Source of the DNA: Arthrobacter oryzae
GTDB lineage: Bacteria; Actinomycetota; Actinomycetes; Actinomycetales; Micrococcaceae
Reading direction: 5' to 3'
Assembly: GCF_030812315.1 (NCBI RefSeq)
Contig: NZ_JAUSSM010000019.1
Coordinates: forward strand, 1-60,579
Length of the DNA stretch: 60,579 nucleotides
Made by a program: the position numbers and the translations under genes. The notes below the pieces were generated by a model that was given only the letters and a program-made list of their open reading frames with translations, was not told where the DNA came from and made no database searches. Shown piece by piece: positions 52,923 through 60,579 of the stretch. The first letter of the stretch is position 1, and each line of letters opens with the position of its first letter.

Positions 52923-54416
52923 TTAGGGGTTCGCGGTCTTGGGCGCCCCGGAACGTCCCCTGCTGACTTCGGCGCCAGCTTGCCGGGGCAGCGCCAGGCT
53001 GTCAGCGGTACTGAGCAGCATCAGCACCGTGATGGCCAGGAATGCGCCCCGGTAGGGCGCCACAGGATCTGCCCCGAAGGCGCCGGGGGCGGCGAAGAGC
53101 CGCAGGAACAGTGCGCCGACGGCGATCCCGGCACCGGCCGCAAGCTGGACCAGGGTGGCCGAAATCGCGTTGGCGGAAGGCAGCTGACCGGGGACGATGT
53201 CGGCGTACTGAATGGAAGCGTACGCCGAGAAGCCGATGGAGCGGAACGCGCCGCTGCAGACCAGCAAGGCGAAGATCAGCGGTTCCGGCGTTCCTGCATC
53301 CAGCAGGGCGCAGAGGGCAAAGGTTGCGGCCGACGCGAGCGATGCGAAGACGAGGACGGGCTTGAAGCCGAACCTGCGGATGAGCGGCGTAGTTGCCGGT
53401 TTGATGCCGATATTGCCCACGAAGACGGCGGCCACCATGATGCCCGCATGCAGGGGATCCCACCCAAAACCGTCCTGGAACATGAGCGGCAGCAGGAACG
53501 GGACAGCGCTGATGGTAAGGCGGTAGACGAACCCACCGGTGGACGTTGCCCGGAATGTCCGGGTGGCAAAGACGTTCAGCTGGAACAGCGGGTTGCTGGT
53601 GCGCCGCAACCACAGGACCGCCCCCGCAATTGACACGAAGCCTGCCGCCACGCTGATCGCCCCGAAGGGTTCCGAGGCGTGGGCGGTGGCGAGTTCGAGC
53701 CCCACCACCAGGGCGCCCACGCCCAGCGTGGTCAGGAGCAGCCCCACCCAGTCCAGGCGCCGGGACTGGTCGCCCGCTCCCTGCGGAACCAGGCGCAGGG
53801 CGGCTATGAACGCGGCCAGTCCCAACGGAATGTTGATCAGGAAGATCCAGTGCCACGAGAGGAACGTGGTCAGCGCCCCGCCGACCAGCGGCGCCAGGAC
53901 CGGCGCCAGCAGCCCGGGCCACACCAGATACGCCGTGGCGCGGAGCAGGTCTTCCTTGGGTGTCCGGCGCAGCACCACAAGCGTCCCGACCGGCACCATC
54001 ATGGCGCCGCCTGCGCCCTGCAGGACCCGGCTGACGGTGAGCATGGAGAGGTCCTGGCTCAGCGCGCACAGCAGCGAAGCAATGGTGAACACGGCGATGG
54101 CGGCGCAGAAAACACGACGGGCGCCCACGCGTTCGGCCAGCCATCCGCTGACCGGAATGCCCATGGCCACCGTCATGAGGTAGGCCGTCATGGTGATGTT
54201 GACGTCCGCCGGCGCCACGGCGAAATCCGCCGCGATGCTGGGGATGGCTGTGGTCAGTACCGTGCCGTCCAGGAACTCCATAAAGAAGGTCGCAGCAACC
54301 AGCAGGGCCAGCCGGGGCTGCCACTCCGGGCGGACAGCCGAAGCGGCGTTGCTCTGTGGTTCGCTCATGGCTCCCGGCCTGGACTCATTCGCCGATCCTA
54401 TAGGCGTGCCAGGCAT
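52923..54416 (-). CDS. MFS multidrug exporter, DHA2 type
   Basis: 497 residues with about 14 membrane segments and the DHA2 signature FLDGTVLTTAIPSIA in helix 1, GWLAERVGARRVF in loop 2-3, and RVLQGAGGAMMVP. Likely a proton-coupled drug or metabolite exporter. ATG 54416 is chosen because TATTCT lies 6 bases upstream; ATG 54368 is an alternative giving 481 residues. Confidence 0.87.
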   Translation of the reverse strand: MPGTPIGSANESRPGAMSEPQSNAASAVRPEWQPRLALLVAATFFMEFLDGTVLTTAIPSIAADFAVAPADVNITMTAYLMTVAMGIPVSGWLAERVGARRVFCAAIAVFTIASLLCALSQDLSMLTVSRVLQGAGGAMMVPVGTLVVLRRTPKEDLLRATAYLVWPGLLAPVLAPLVGGALTTFLSWHWIFLINIPLGLAAFIAALRLVPQGAGDQSRRLDWVGLLLTTLGVGALVVGLELATAHASEPFGAISVAAGFVSIAGAVLWLRRTSNPLFQLNVFATRTFRATSTGGFVYRLTISAVPFLLPLMFQDGFGWDPLHAGIMVAAVFVGNIGIKPATTPLIRRFGFKPVLVFASLASAATFALCALLDAGTPEPLIFALLVCSGAFRSIGFSAYASIQYADIVPGQLPSANAISATLVQLAAGAGIAVGALFLRLFAAPGAFGADPVAPYRGAFLAITVLMLLSTADSLALPRQAGAEVSRGRSGAPKTANP

Positions 54417-54422
54417 GGTGCC

Positions 54423-54428
54423 AGAATA
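54423..54428 (-). promoter_or_regulatory. -10 box, leaderless MFS start
   Basis: TATTCT, 6 bases before ATG 54416. Confidence 0.5.
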
Positions 54429-54462
54429 AGTCCGCCGCTTACGGGGCCCGGCCGGCGGAGCC

Positions 54463-56652
54463 TTAGCCTGCCTGTCCCAGCACCAGCGGAAGCACGGCCC
54501 CGGCCCCGGCACGGCGCAAGGCCCGGCCGGCAACTGTTACCGTCCAGCGGCTGTCCGTGAGGTCATCCACCAGCATGATGCTTTGCCCCTGGATGCCGGC
54601 CATGGCAGTCTCCAGCCCGGGCCCCACAGCGAACCGTTCCCACACGCCCGCCAGCCGGTAGGCGCTGTTGCCCCCGCGCCCGCCGGTGGGTCCGCCGTGC
54701 TCCAGCTGCAGCTCGCCCAGGTACGGTATGCGGCCAATCTCGGAGATGCCCCTCGCCAGGGAGCCAACCAGGCCGGGCTTGCTCCGCGAGGGGACGCTGA
54801 CGATGGCTGCGGGACGTCCTGCTCCGCTCCAGCCGGGGTTGCGCCCGTTTCCGGCGCCCCACTCGCGGAGGACCTGGACGCAGGCCTGGAGCATGGCGGG
54901 GTCGACTTCGCGGTCCGCAGCGCCGGACGCGAAAATTTCCCGCAGCGCACCGCCCCAGCCGAGGTCAGTCAGGCGGGCAAGCACCCGGCCCTCTGCCAGG
55001 CTTTCATCCGGCTTGATCTTGCCCTTGACGGTCACGCCGAGCCTGTCCATGCCGCTGGGCCACTGCAGGCGGGGCTCCAATGCGACCCCGGCACGGCTGA
55101 GCGTCTGCCCCGCCGCTTCCGTTGCAGCTGACGCGACGTCCGCCGGGAACCAGCGTCCGGCGCAGTTGTCGCAGCGGCCACAGGCATGGGCGGTTTCATC
55201 GTCCAGGACCGAGGTGATGTACTCCATCCGGCAGCCGGCAGTGTCCTGGTAGATCACCATGGAATCCTGCTCATCCACCCGGGCCTCGGCAATGCGGGTG
55301 TACCGTTCGGCGTCGTAGGTCCAGGGCTGGCCGGTGGAACGCCAGCCGCCGCCCACACGCTCCACTGCACCGTCCACGGACAGGACCTTGAGCAGCAGTT
55401 CCAGCGGAGTGCGCCGCAGGTCCACGCGGGCTTCGAGGGCCACAGTGGAAACAGCGGCACCGGCTTCGGCCAGCGCGGTCAGGACCGCCGCGGCCTTTTC
55501 CTCCGACGGCATGGATGCCGTGGCGAAGTACTGCCAGATGTCGCGGTCCTCCGAGCCGGGCAGCAGCAGGACATCGGCGTTCGCCGCGCCACGTCCCGCA
55601 CGGCCCACCTGCTGGTAGTAGGCCACCGGGGAGGACGGAGCGCCCAGGTGCACCACGAAGCCCAGGTCGGGTTTGTCGAAGCCCATGCCCAGGGCCGAGG
55701 TGGCCACCAGCGCCTTGACCTCGTTGTCCTTGAGGAGCTGCTCCGCCCGTTCACGGTCCGCGGGGTCCGTGCGCCCGGTGTAGGCGAGCACCTCATGACC
55801 GGCCTCGGCGAGCAGGCGCGCGGTGTCCTCGGCGGCGGAGACTGTGAGGGTGTAGATGATGCCGCTGCCCGGCAGGTCTGCCAGGTGCGTCAGCAGCCAG
55901 CCCAGGCGGTCGCGGGAGTCCGGCAGGCTCAGCACCCCGAGCCGGAGCGATTCACGGCCCAGGGCGCCGCGGATGGTGAGCACGCCGTCGCCCAGCTGTT
56001 CCTCGATGTCGTGAACCACGCGGGAGTTGGCGGTTGCGGTGGTGGCCAGCACGGGCACGGTCTCCGGAAGTTGTTTGATGAGGTCGGCGATGCGACGGTA
56101 GTCAGGGCGGAAGTCATGGCCCCAGTCCGAGATGCAGTGTGCCTCGTCAATCACCAGGAGCCCTGTGCGGCGGATCAGTTCCGGAAGCTGGTTCTCCCGG
56201 AACGAAGGATTGGTGAGCCGCTCCGGCGAAACAAGCAGCACATCCACCTCGTCCGCAGCCAGCTGCCCGCGGACAGCAGCCCACTCCAGCTGGTTGGCGG
56301 AGTTGATGGCGACCGCGCGGACGCCTGCCCTGGCCGCTGCCGCCACCTGGTCCCGCATCAGTGCCAGCAGCGGCGAGACGATCAGTGTGGGGCCGGCTCC
56401 GCGGCGCCTGAGCAGCAGCGACGCCACAAAGTAGACGGCCGATTTTCCCCAGCCGGTGCGCTGCACCACGAGGGCGCGGCGTCCGCCGTCGACCAGTGCC
56501 TCAATGGCCTCGTACTGGCCGTCATGAAAGCGGGCTTCGGGATGTCCCACCAAGCTTCTCAGCACTTCCAGGGCCTGGTCCCGGGTGCCCGTTTCACCCG
56601 CGGGAAGGTCGGCGGAAGCGGAAAGGACAGCAGCATTCTGGTTATTGGCCAT
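54463..56652 (-). CDS. recQ: RecQ family ATP-dependent DNA helicase
   Basis: 729 residues. Walker A RTGWGKS (Lys70), DEAH at about 169-172 (VIDEAHCISDWGHDFRPDY), helicase motif VI QQVGRAGRG, zinc-binding CGRCDNC. The C-terminal segment SIMLVDDLTDSRWTVTVAGRALR resembles a phosphoribosyltransferase signature, seen in actinobacterial long RecQ proteins. The start has GATACT 6 bases upstream. Unwinds 3'-5' in recombination repair. Confidence 0.88.
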   Translation of the reverse strand: MANNQNAAVLSASADLPAGETGTRDQALEVLRSLVGHPEARFHDGQYEAIEALVDGGRRALVVQRTGWGKSAVYFVASLLLRRRGAGPTLIVSPLLALMRDQVAAAARAGVRAVAINSANQLEWAAVRGQLAADEVDVLLVSPERLTNPSFRENQLPELIRRTGLLVIDEAHCISDWGHDFRPDYRRIADLIKQLPETVPVLATTATANSRVVHDIEEQLGDGVLTIRGALGRESLRLGVLSLPDSRDRLGWLLTHLADLPGSGIIYTLTVSAAEDTARLLAEAGHEVLAYTGRTDPADRERAEQLLKDNEVKALVATSALGMGFDKPDLGFVVHLGAPSSPVAYYQQVGRAGRGAANADVLLLPGSEDRDIWQYFATASMPSEEKAAAVLTALAEAGAAVSTVALEARVDLRRTPLELLLKVLSVDGAVERVGGGWRSTGQPWTYDAERYTRIAEARVDEQDSMVIYQDTAGCRMEYITSVLDDETAHACGRCDNCAGRWFPADVASAATEAAGQTLSRAGVALEPRLQWPSGMDRLGVTVKGKIKPDESLAEGRVLARLTDLGWGGALREIFASGAADREVDPAMLQACVQVLREWGAGNGRNPGWSGAGRPAAIVSVPSRSKPGLVGSLARGISEIGRIPYLGELQLEHGGPTGGRGGNSAYRLAGVWERFAVGPGLETAMAGIQGQSIMLVDDLTDSRWTVTVAGRALRRAGAGAVLPLVLGQAG

Positions 56653-56658
56653 TGGTTC

Positions 56659-56664
56659 AGTATC
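56659..56664 (-). promoter_or_regulatory. -10-like box at recQ start
   Basis: GATACT, 6 bases before ATG 56652; a weaker match than the others. Confidence 0.35.
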
Positions 56665-56788
56665 CCAGCCCCCCTGACAGCCGGGAAGTTCAGGCTCCGG
56701 CCATGTGGACAGCAGATTTCAAACCCGGGCATGCACGGCGCGCCCGCGTAACTCAACTACTCCTCCACAGCCGCGCTGTGCTTCACCG

Positions 56789-56794
56789 TAAGAT
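56789..56794 (+). promoter_or_regulatory. -10 box, leaderless phosphomannomutase start
   Basis: TAAGAT, 7 bases before GTG 56802. Confidence 0.55.
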
Positions 56795-56801
56795 GGAATG
56801 C

Positions 56802-58220
56802 GTGACTAGCGACCAGACAAAGACTTTTGACCTTTCGGCATCGTTCAAGGCCTACGACGTGCGTGGCATTGTGGGCGAATCGATTACCGCCGAAATCGTC
56901 GAAGCCGTAGGCGCCGCGTTCGTGGATGTCCTGAAGCTCGAGGGCCAGACTGTCCTGGTGGGCGGCGACATGCGCCCCTCCTCCCCCGAGTTCAGCAAAG
57001 CCTTCGCCAACGGTGCCGCCACCCGCGGGGCAAACGTCCAGCTGCTGGACCTCATCTCCACGGACGAGCTTTACTACGCCTGCGGTGCGCTCAACGCGGC
57101 CGGTGCCACCTTCACCGCCAGCCACAATCCCGCCGCGTACAACGGCATCAAGATGTCCAAGGCCGGAGCCCAGCCCATCTCCTCGGAATCGGGCCTGAAG
57201 GAAATTCAGGCACGCGCGGAGGACTACCTCCACGCCGGATCCATCCCGGCCGCCGCCACGCGCGGACTCATCGGAGTCCACGATGTCCTGAAGGACTACG
57301 CCGAATACCTGCGCACGCTTGTGGACCTCAAGGGTTCCCGACCCCTTAAGGTGGTTGTGGACGCCGGCAACGGCATGGCTGGCCTGACAACCCCGGCTGT
57401 GCTCGGCGACGCCCTCCTGCCTAAGCTGCCTTTCGACATCATTCCCCTTTACTTCGAGCTGGACGGTTCCTTCCCGAACCACCCGGCCAACCCGCTCGAA
57501 CCGGAAAACCTGCTGGACCTGCAGGCTGCCGTCGTCGAGCACGGCGCGGACATCGGGCTTGCCTTTGACGGAGACGCTGACCGCTGCTTCGTCATCGACG
57601 AGAAGGGCAACCCCGTCTCGCCGTCAGCCATCACCGGAATGGTGGCCCGCCGCGAGATCGCCAGAGCCAAGGCGCAGGGCGAGGAAACCCCCACCATCAT
57701 CCACAACCTGCTGACCTCCAAGGCCGTCCCGGAACTCGTGGCACACGACGGCGGCCGCGCGGTCCGCACACGGGTCGGGCACTCGTTCATCAAGGCCGTC
57801 ATGGCCGAGGAAGGCGCCGTCTTCGGCGGGGAGCACTCCGCGCACTTCTACTTCCGCGACTTCTGGAATGCAGACACGGGCATGCTGGCCGCCATGCACG
57901 TCCTTGCCGCCCTCGGCGAGCAGGACCGCCCGCTGTCCGAGCTCGGCCACGAGTACGAACCCTATGTCTCCTCCGGGGAAATCAACTCTGAAATTGACGA
58001 CAAGGCAGGCGCCGTAGAGCGCGTACGCGCCGATTTTGCCGGCGAGGACGTCGATGTCGACTTGCTGGATGGAAGCACCTTCACTGCCCGCGACGGCAGC
58101 TGGTGGTTCAACCTGCGCCCGTCCAACACCGAACCGTTCCTTCGCCTTAACGCCGAGGCCACGGACAGGCCCACGATGGAACGCATCCGCGACCGCGTGC
58201 TGGCCCTGGTCAACGGCTAG
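56802..58220 (+). CDS. manB: Phosphomannomutase / phosphoglucomutase
   Basis: 472 residues of the alpha-D-phosphohexomutase family. Phosphoserine Ser107 in TASHNPAAYNG, metal loop DGDAD (256-260), sugar loop GGEHSAHFYFRDF, phosphate loop RPSNTEPFLRL. It links mannose/glucose 6-phosphate and 1-phosphate for GDP-mannose or glucan supply. GTG 56802 fits leaderless geometry; an in-frame ATG at 56793 is an alternative. Confidence 0.9.
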   Translation: MTSDQTKTFDLSASFKAYDVRGIVGESITAEIVEAVGAAFVDVLKLEGQTVLVGGDMRPSSPEFSKAFANGAATRGANVQLLDLISTDELYYACGALNAAGATFTASHNPAAYNGIKMSKAGAQPISSESGLKEIQARAEDYLHAGSIPAAATRGLIGVHDVLKDYAEYLRTLVDLKGSRPLKVVVDAGNGMAGLTTPAVLGDALLPKLPFDIIPLYFELDGSFPNHPANPLEPENLLDLQAAVVEHGADIGLAFDGDADRCFVIDEKGNPVSPSAITGMVARREIARAKAQGEETPTIIHNLLTSKAVPELVAHDGGRAVRTRVGHSFIKAVMAEEGAVFGGEHSAHFYFRDFWNADTGMLAAMHVLAALGEQDRPLSELGHEYEPYVSSGEINSEIDDKAGAVERVRADFAGEDVDVDLLDGSTFTARDGSWWFNLRPSNTEPFLRLNAEATDRPTMERIRDRVLALVNG

Positions 58221-58230
58221 GCCCGCCCGC

Positions 58231-58701
58231 ATGACTGAACTTCCCGGAACACCATGGCGGGATTCCGTGCCCGAGGCCACGGCCATCGACCTGGAAAACC
58301 TGCTGGGCACCGGTGTCGGTGCGGCCCAGGAGCAGCTCGGGCGCAATGGCGGGTTCCTGCCTTTCGCCCTGGTAGTGGAGAACGACGGCGAGGTGCGCCT
58401 CGTCGCCGTCACCCCTGCGGACGCTGAGGACGGTTCGGAGGGTGAATTCGATGCCGATACGATGATCAGCGACCTCACCGAACTGCTTCGGCAGAACCGG
58501 GACGAATTCCGCGCCGCTGCCGTGGTCTGCGACATCACCCTGCTGGAAGAGGACACGGATGCCATCCACGTGGCGGCCGAGCACCGCGACGGTTCCGTGT
58601 TCGCCGCCGTCCTGCCCTACGAACCCAACACCGAGTCACGCGAATGGGAGTTCGGGCAGCTTTCAGCTGATTCCAACGAGCCCGCCATCTGGGTGGACTA
58701 G
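58231..58701 (+). CDS. Hypothetical protein downstream of manB
   Basis: 156 residues, acidic, with an alternating beta/alpha pattern (GGFLPFALVVENDGEVRLVAV, RAAAVVCDITLLEE) but no recognised motif. Starts ten bases after the manB stop, so probably co-transcribed. Confidence 0.68.
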   Translation: MTELPGTPWRDSVPEATAIDLENLLGTGVGAAQEQLGRNGGFLPFALVVENDGEVRLVAVTPADAEDGSEGEFDADTMISDLTELLRQNRDEFRAAAVVCDITLLEEDTDAIHVAAEHRDGSVFAAVLPYEPNTESREWEFGQLSADSNEPAIWVD

Positions 58702-58709
58702 ACCTCCAC

Positions 58710-58715
58710 TAGGTT
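58710..58715 (+). promoter_or_regulatory. -10 box, leaderless nsrR start
   Basis: TAGGTT, 6 bases before ATG 58722. Confidence 0.5.
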
Positions 58716-58721
58716 GATGAC

Positions 58722-59171
58722 ATGAAGATCAATGCCTTCGCGGACGTGAGCCTGCGGGCCATGATGGTGCTGGCAGCTGCACCGGACGGCAACCTGCTGA
58801 CCACCCAGAGCATCGCCGACGCCGTGGGCACCCCCTACAACCACGTCAGCAAGGCCATGGCCAAACTCCGTGAACTTGGCGTGATCGACGTCGAACGGGG
58901 CCGGAACGGCGGCTCCAGGCTCAACGCCGCCGGACGCAGGGCCACCGTGGGCCAGTTGCTGCGGCTCCTGAACACCCGCGTGGATCCGGCCGACTGCCAT
59001 TCACTGAATGGCGACTGCCCGCTCATCAACGAATGCCGGCTTCGCGGTGCCCTCTCCCGCGCACGTGAAGCCTTTTACCGCGAACTCGACGACATCGTGG
59101 TGTCCACCCTCCCCGGATCCCGCCAGATGGCGCCGGTGTTCCAAGCGATCGGGCTACGCCCGGGGCTCTGA
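58722..59171 (+). CDS. nsrR: Rrf2 family nitric oxide-sensing repressor
   Basis: 149 residues. Winged helix (SIADAVGTPYNHVSKAMAKLRELGVI) and three cysteines Cys92, Cys99, Cys105 in the spacing of NsrR, which hold a [4Fe-4S] cluster destroyed by nitric oxide. It lies directly upstream of the flavohaemoglobin gene, whose promoter region holds several palindromes, so repression of hmp is likely. Confidence 0.88.
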   Translation: MKINAFADVSLRAMMVLAAAPDGNLLTTQSIADAVGTPYNHVSKAMAKLRELGVIDVERGRNGGSRLNAAGRRATVGQLLRLLNTRVDPADCHSLNGDCPLINECRLRGALSRAREAFYRELDDIVVSTLPGSRQMAPVFQAIGLRPGL

Positions 59172-59230
59172 CTCCCGGTCTCCTGCCCCCCGCCATTTCC
59201 GGAACCGCCCCCCCGATTTTGATATGTCTT

Positions 59231-59282
59231 CTACGACGTGTAGAACTTAGGTATAAATACTTGTATTTCAAATACAGGTATT
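59231..59282. promoter_or_regulatory. Palindrome cluster upstream of hmp
   Basis: An AT-rich island in GC-rich DNA with CTAC-N5-GTAG (59231-59243), GTATAAATAC (59251-59260), TGTATTTCAAATACA (59262-59276, perfect) and AATACAGGTATT (59271-59282, overlapping). Probable NsrR operator and promoter region. Confidence 0.65.
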
Positions 59283-59329
59283 GAACGCGGTCCGGATGTA
59301 CGCCCCGGGCCCTTAACTCAGGAGTACGC

Positions 59330-60490
59330 ATGCTCTCGGACAAATCCCGCCCCGTCATCGAGGCCACTCTGCCGCTGGTCGGTTCCCGGATCGGCGAAAT
59401 CACCCCCAAGTTCTACGCCCGGCTCTTTGCGGCGCACCCCGAACTGCTGGACGGACTTTTCAGCCGTTCGAACCAGCGCAACGGCAACCAGCAGCAGGCC
59501 CTGGCCGGAAGCATCGCCGCTTTCGCGACCCACCTGGTGAACAACCCCGGCACCCTGCCGGAGACCGTGCTCGCCCGCATCGCCCACCGCCATGCCTCCC
59601 TCGGCATCACCGAACCCCAGTACCAGGTGGTCTACGAGCACCTCTTCGCCGCCATCGCCGAAGACCTGGCCGAGGTCATCACCCCGGAAATCGCCGAAGC
59701 CTGGACCGAGGTCTACTGGCTGATGGCCGACGCCCTGATCAAGCTCGAAAAGGGCCTCTACGCCGCACAGGCCAATGGCACGATGTGGAGCCCTTGGAAG
59801 GTCGCCGCCAAGACCCCCGCCGGCACCGGCTCGATAACCTTCACCCTGGAACCGGCCGACGGCACCCCCATCACGCCCGCCCTGCCCGGCCAGTACGTCA
59901 GCGTCAAGGTCACCCTCCCGGACGGGCTGCGCCAGGTCCGCCAGTATTCGCTCTCCGGCGATGCCGGCACGAGCCGCAGCTTCACCACCAAGAAGGACGA
60001 CGGCGGCGAAGTCTCCCCCGTCCTGCACGACACCGTCCAGGTAGGCGACATCCTCGAGATCTCCAACCCCTACGGCGAGATCACGCTCAAGGAAGGCGAG
60101 GGCCCCGTGGTCCTGGCCTCCGCCGGCATCGGCTGCACGCCGACCGCGTCCATCCTGCGCTCCCTGGCGGACGCCGGTTCGGACCGCCAGGTCCTGGTCC
60201 TTCACGCGGAAAGCGACCTGGAGTCCTGGGCGCTGCGCTCCCAGATGACGGACGACGTCGAACGCCTCGAGGGGGCAGACCTCCAGCTCTGGCTGGAGGA
60301 ACCGCAGTCCGGTTCCAACGCCGGCTTCATGTCGCTGCGGGAAGTGGACCTTCCGGCCGACGCGTCACTGTACCTGTGCGGGCCGCTGCCGTTCATGAAG
60401 CACATCCGCAACGAAGCCATCAATGCGGGAATCCCCGCCACGAAGATCCACTACGAAGTCTTCGGCCCGGACATCTGGCTGGCGAGCTAG
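59330..60490 (+). CDS. hmp: Flavohaemoglobin, nitric oxide dioxygenase
   Basis: 386 residues. Globin domain (about 1-140) with B10 Tyr29, E7-region Gln and proximal His86 (LARIAHRHAS); FAD domain with RQYSLSGD; NAD domain with GIGCTPT and LCGPLPFM. Oxidises NO to nitrate using O2 and NADH. AGGAG precedes the ATG. Divided from nsrR by an operator-like region. Confidence 0.93.
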   Translation: MLSDKSRPVIEATLPLVGSRIGEITPKFYARLFAAHPELLDGLFSRSNQRNGNQQQALAGSIAAFATHLVNNPGTLPETVLARIAHRHASLGITEPQYQVVYEHLFAAIAEDLAEVITPEIAEAWTEVYWLMADALIKLEKGLYAAQANGTMWSPWKVAAKTPAGTGSITFTLEPADGTPITPALPGQYVSVKVTLPDGLRQVRQYSLSGDAGTSRSFTTKKDDGGEVSPVLHDTVQVGDILEISNPYGEITLKEGEGPVVLASAGIGCTPTASILRSLADAGSDRQVLVLHAESDLESWALRSQMTDDVERLEGADLQLWLEEPQSGSNAGFMSLREVDLPADASLYLCGPLPFMKHIRNEAINAGIPATKIHYEVFGPDIWLAS

Positions 60491-60579
60491 CTGTATTGAC
60501 CACGTACGTTAGTGACGCTCGGCGTGGTTTGGTGACATGAAGAAGACCTCCGGGTGGAGTGGGGCTTGTCTAGAGTCCA

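Noticed and set aside
60491..60579. Start of an insertion sequence or small gene after hmp
   Set aside because: There is an ATG at 60537 and a CTCC/GGAG pairing, but too little sequence remains to identify a transposase or a terminal repeat.

Overview
The window is a high-GC chromosomal segment from an actinobacterium, most likely the family Micrococcaceae (Arthrobacter / Pseudarthrobacter type). The evidence is GC-rich coding bias, a GlgE-type glucan cluster, CarD, SenX3-RegX3-PhoU, the bacterial proteasome activator Bpa, and frequent GTG starts with leaderless promoter geometry. It carries 47 protein genes that I can support, three tRNAs, and at the left edge the promoter and leader region of an rRNA operon that runs out of the window. 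I see no prophage, CRISPR array or complete insertion sequence.

Layout. (a) 1-298: two promoters and boxA of a leftward rRNA operon. (b) 298-10613: alpha-glucan cluster, with glgE, treS and a fused maltokinase-glgB leftward and glgP divergent. TreS makes maltose from trehalose, the maltokinase part phosphorylates it, GlgE transfers maltosyl units to glucan, GlgB branches it, and GlgP degrades it. The debranching enzyme glgX follows at 11597-13711, ahead of a secreted RNase and its barstar inhibitor. (c) 13.8-19.7 kb: C-N hydrolase, rlmB, cysS, a lipoprotein, ispF, ispD and carD. (d) 20-24.3 kb: lipoprotein, regX3-senX3 divergent from phoU with a PHO-box-like site between them, then gpmA. (e) 24.4-31.3 kb: methyltransferase, DUF2516 protein, trans-sulfuration enzyme, tmk-holB, secreted peptidase, and a HAD-like protein lacking its nucleophile. 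(f) 31.5-41.5 kb: tRNA-Thr, small hypotheticals, aldo/keto reductase, bpa pair, cstA-ybdD, padR, quinone oxidoreductase, tRNA-Ser, VOC protein. (g) 41.8-60.5 kb: very large secreted nuclease/5'-nucleotidase, FAD protein, S9 peptidase, tRNA-Ser, FAD oxidoreductase, MFS exporter, recQ-type helicase, phosphomannomutase, and an nsrR-hmp nitric oxide defence pair.

Two window-wide patterns stand out. First, a degenerate 19-base motif (consensus gcaggaagtgagagagcgt) recurs at almost exactly 32-base spacing in three intergenic arrays (10.6, 14.7 and 46.5 kb), each at a junction of convergent genes; two of them radiate from a hairpin. I do not recognise this element. Second, about 18 genes have a -10 box (nearly always TANNNT) 6 or 7 bases before the start codon and mostly no Shine-Dalgarno, pointing to abundant leaderless transcription. 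Several start codons here were chosen on that basis.
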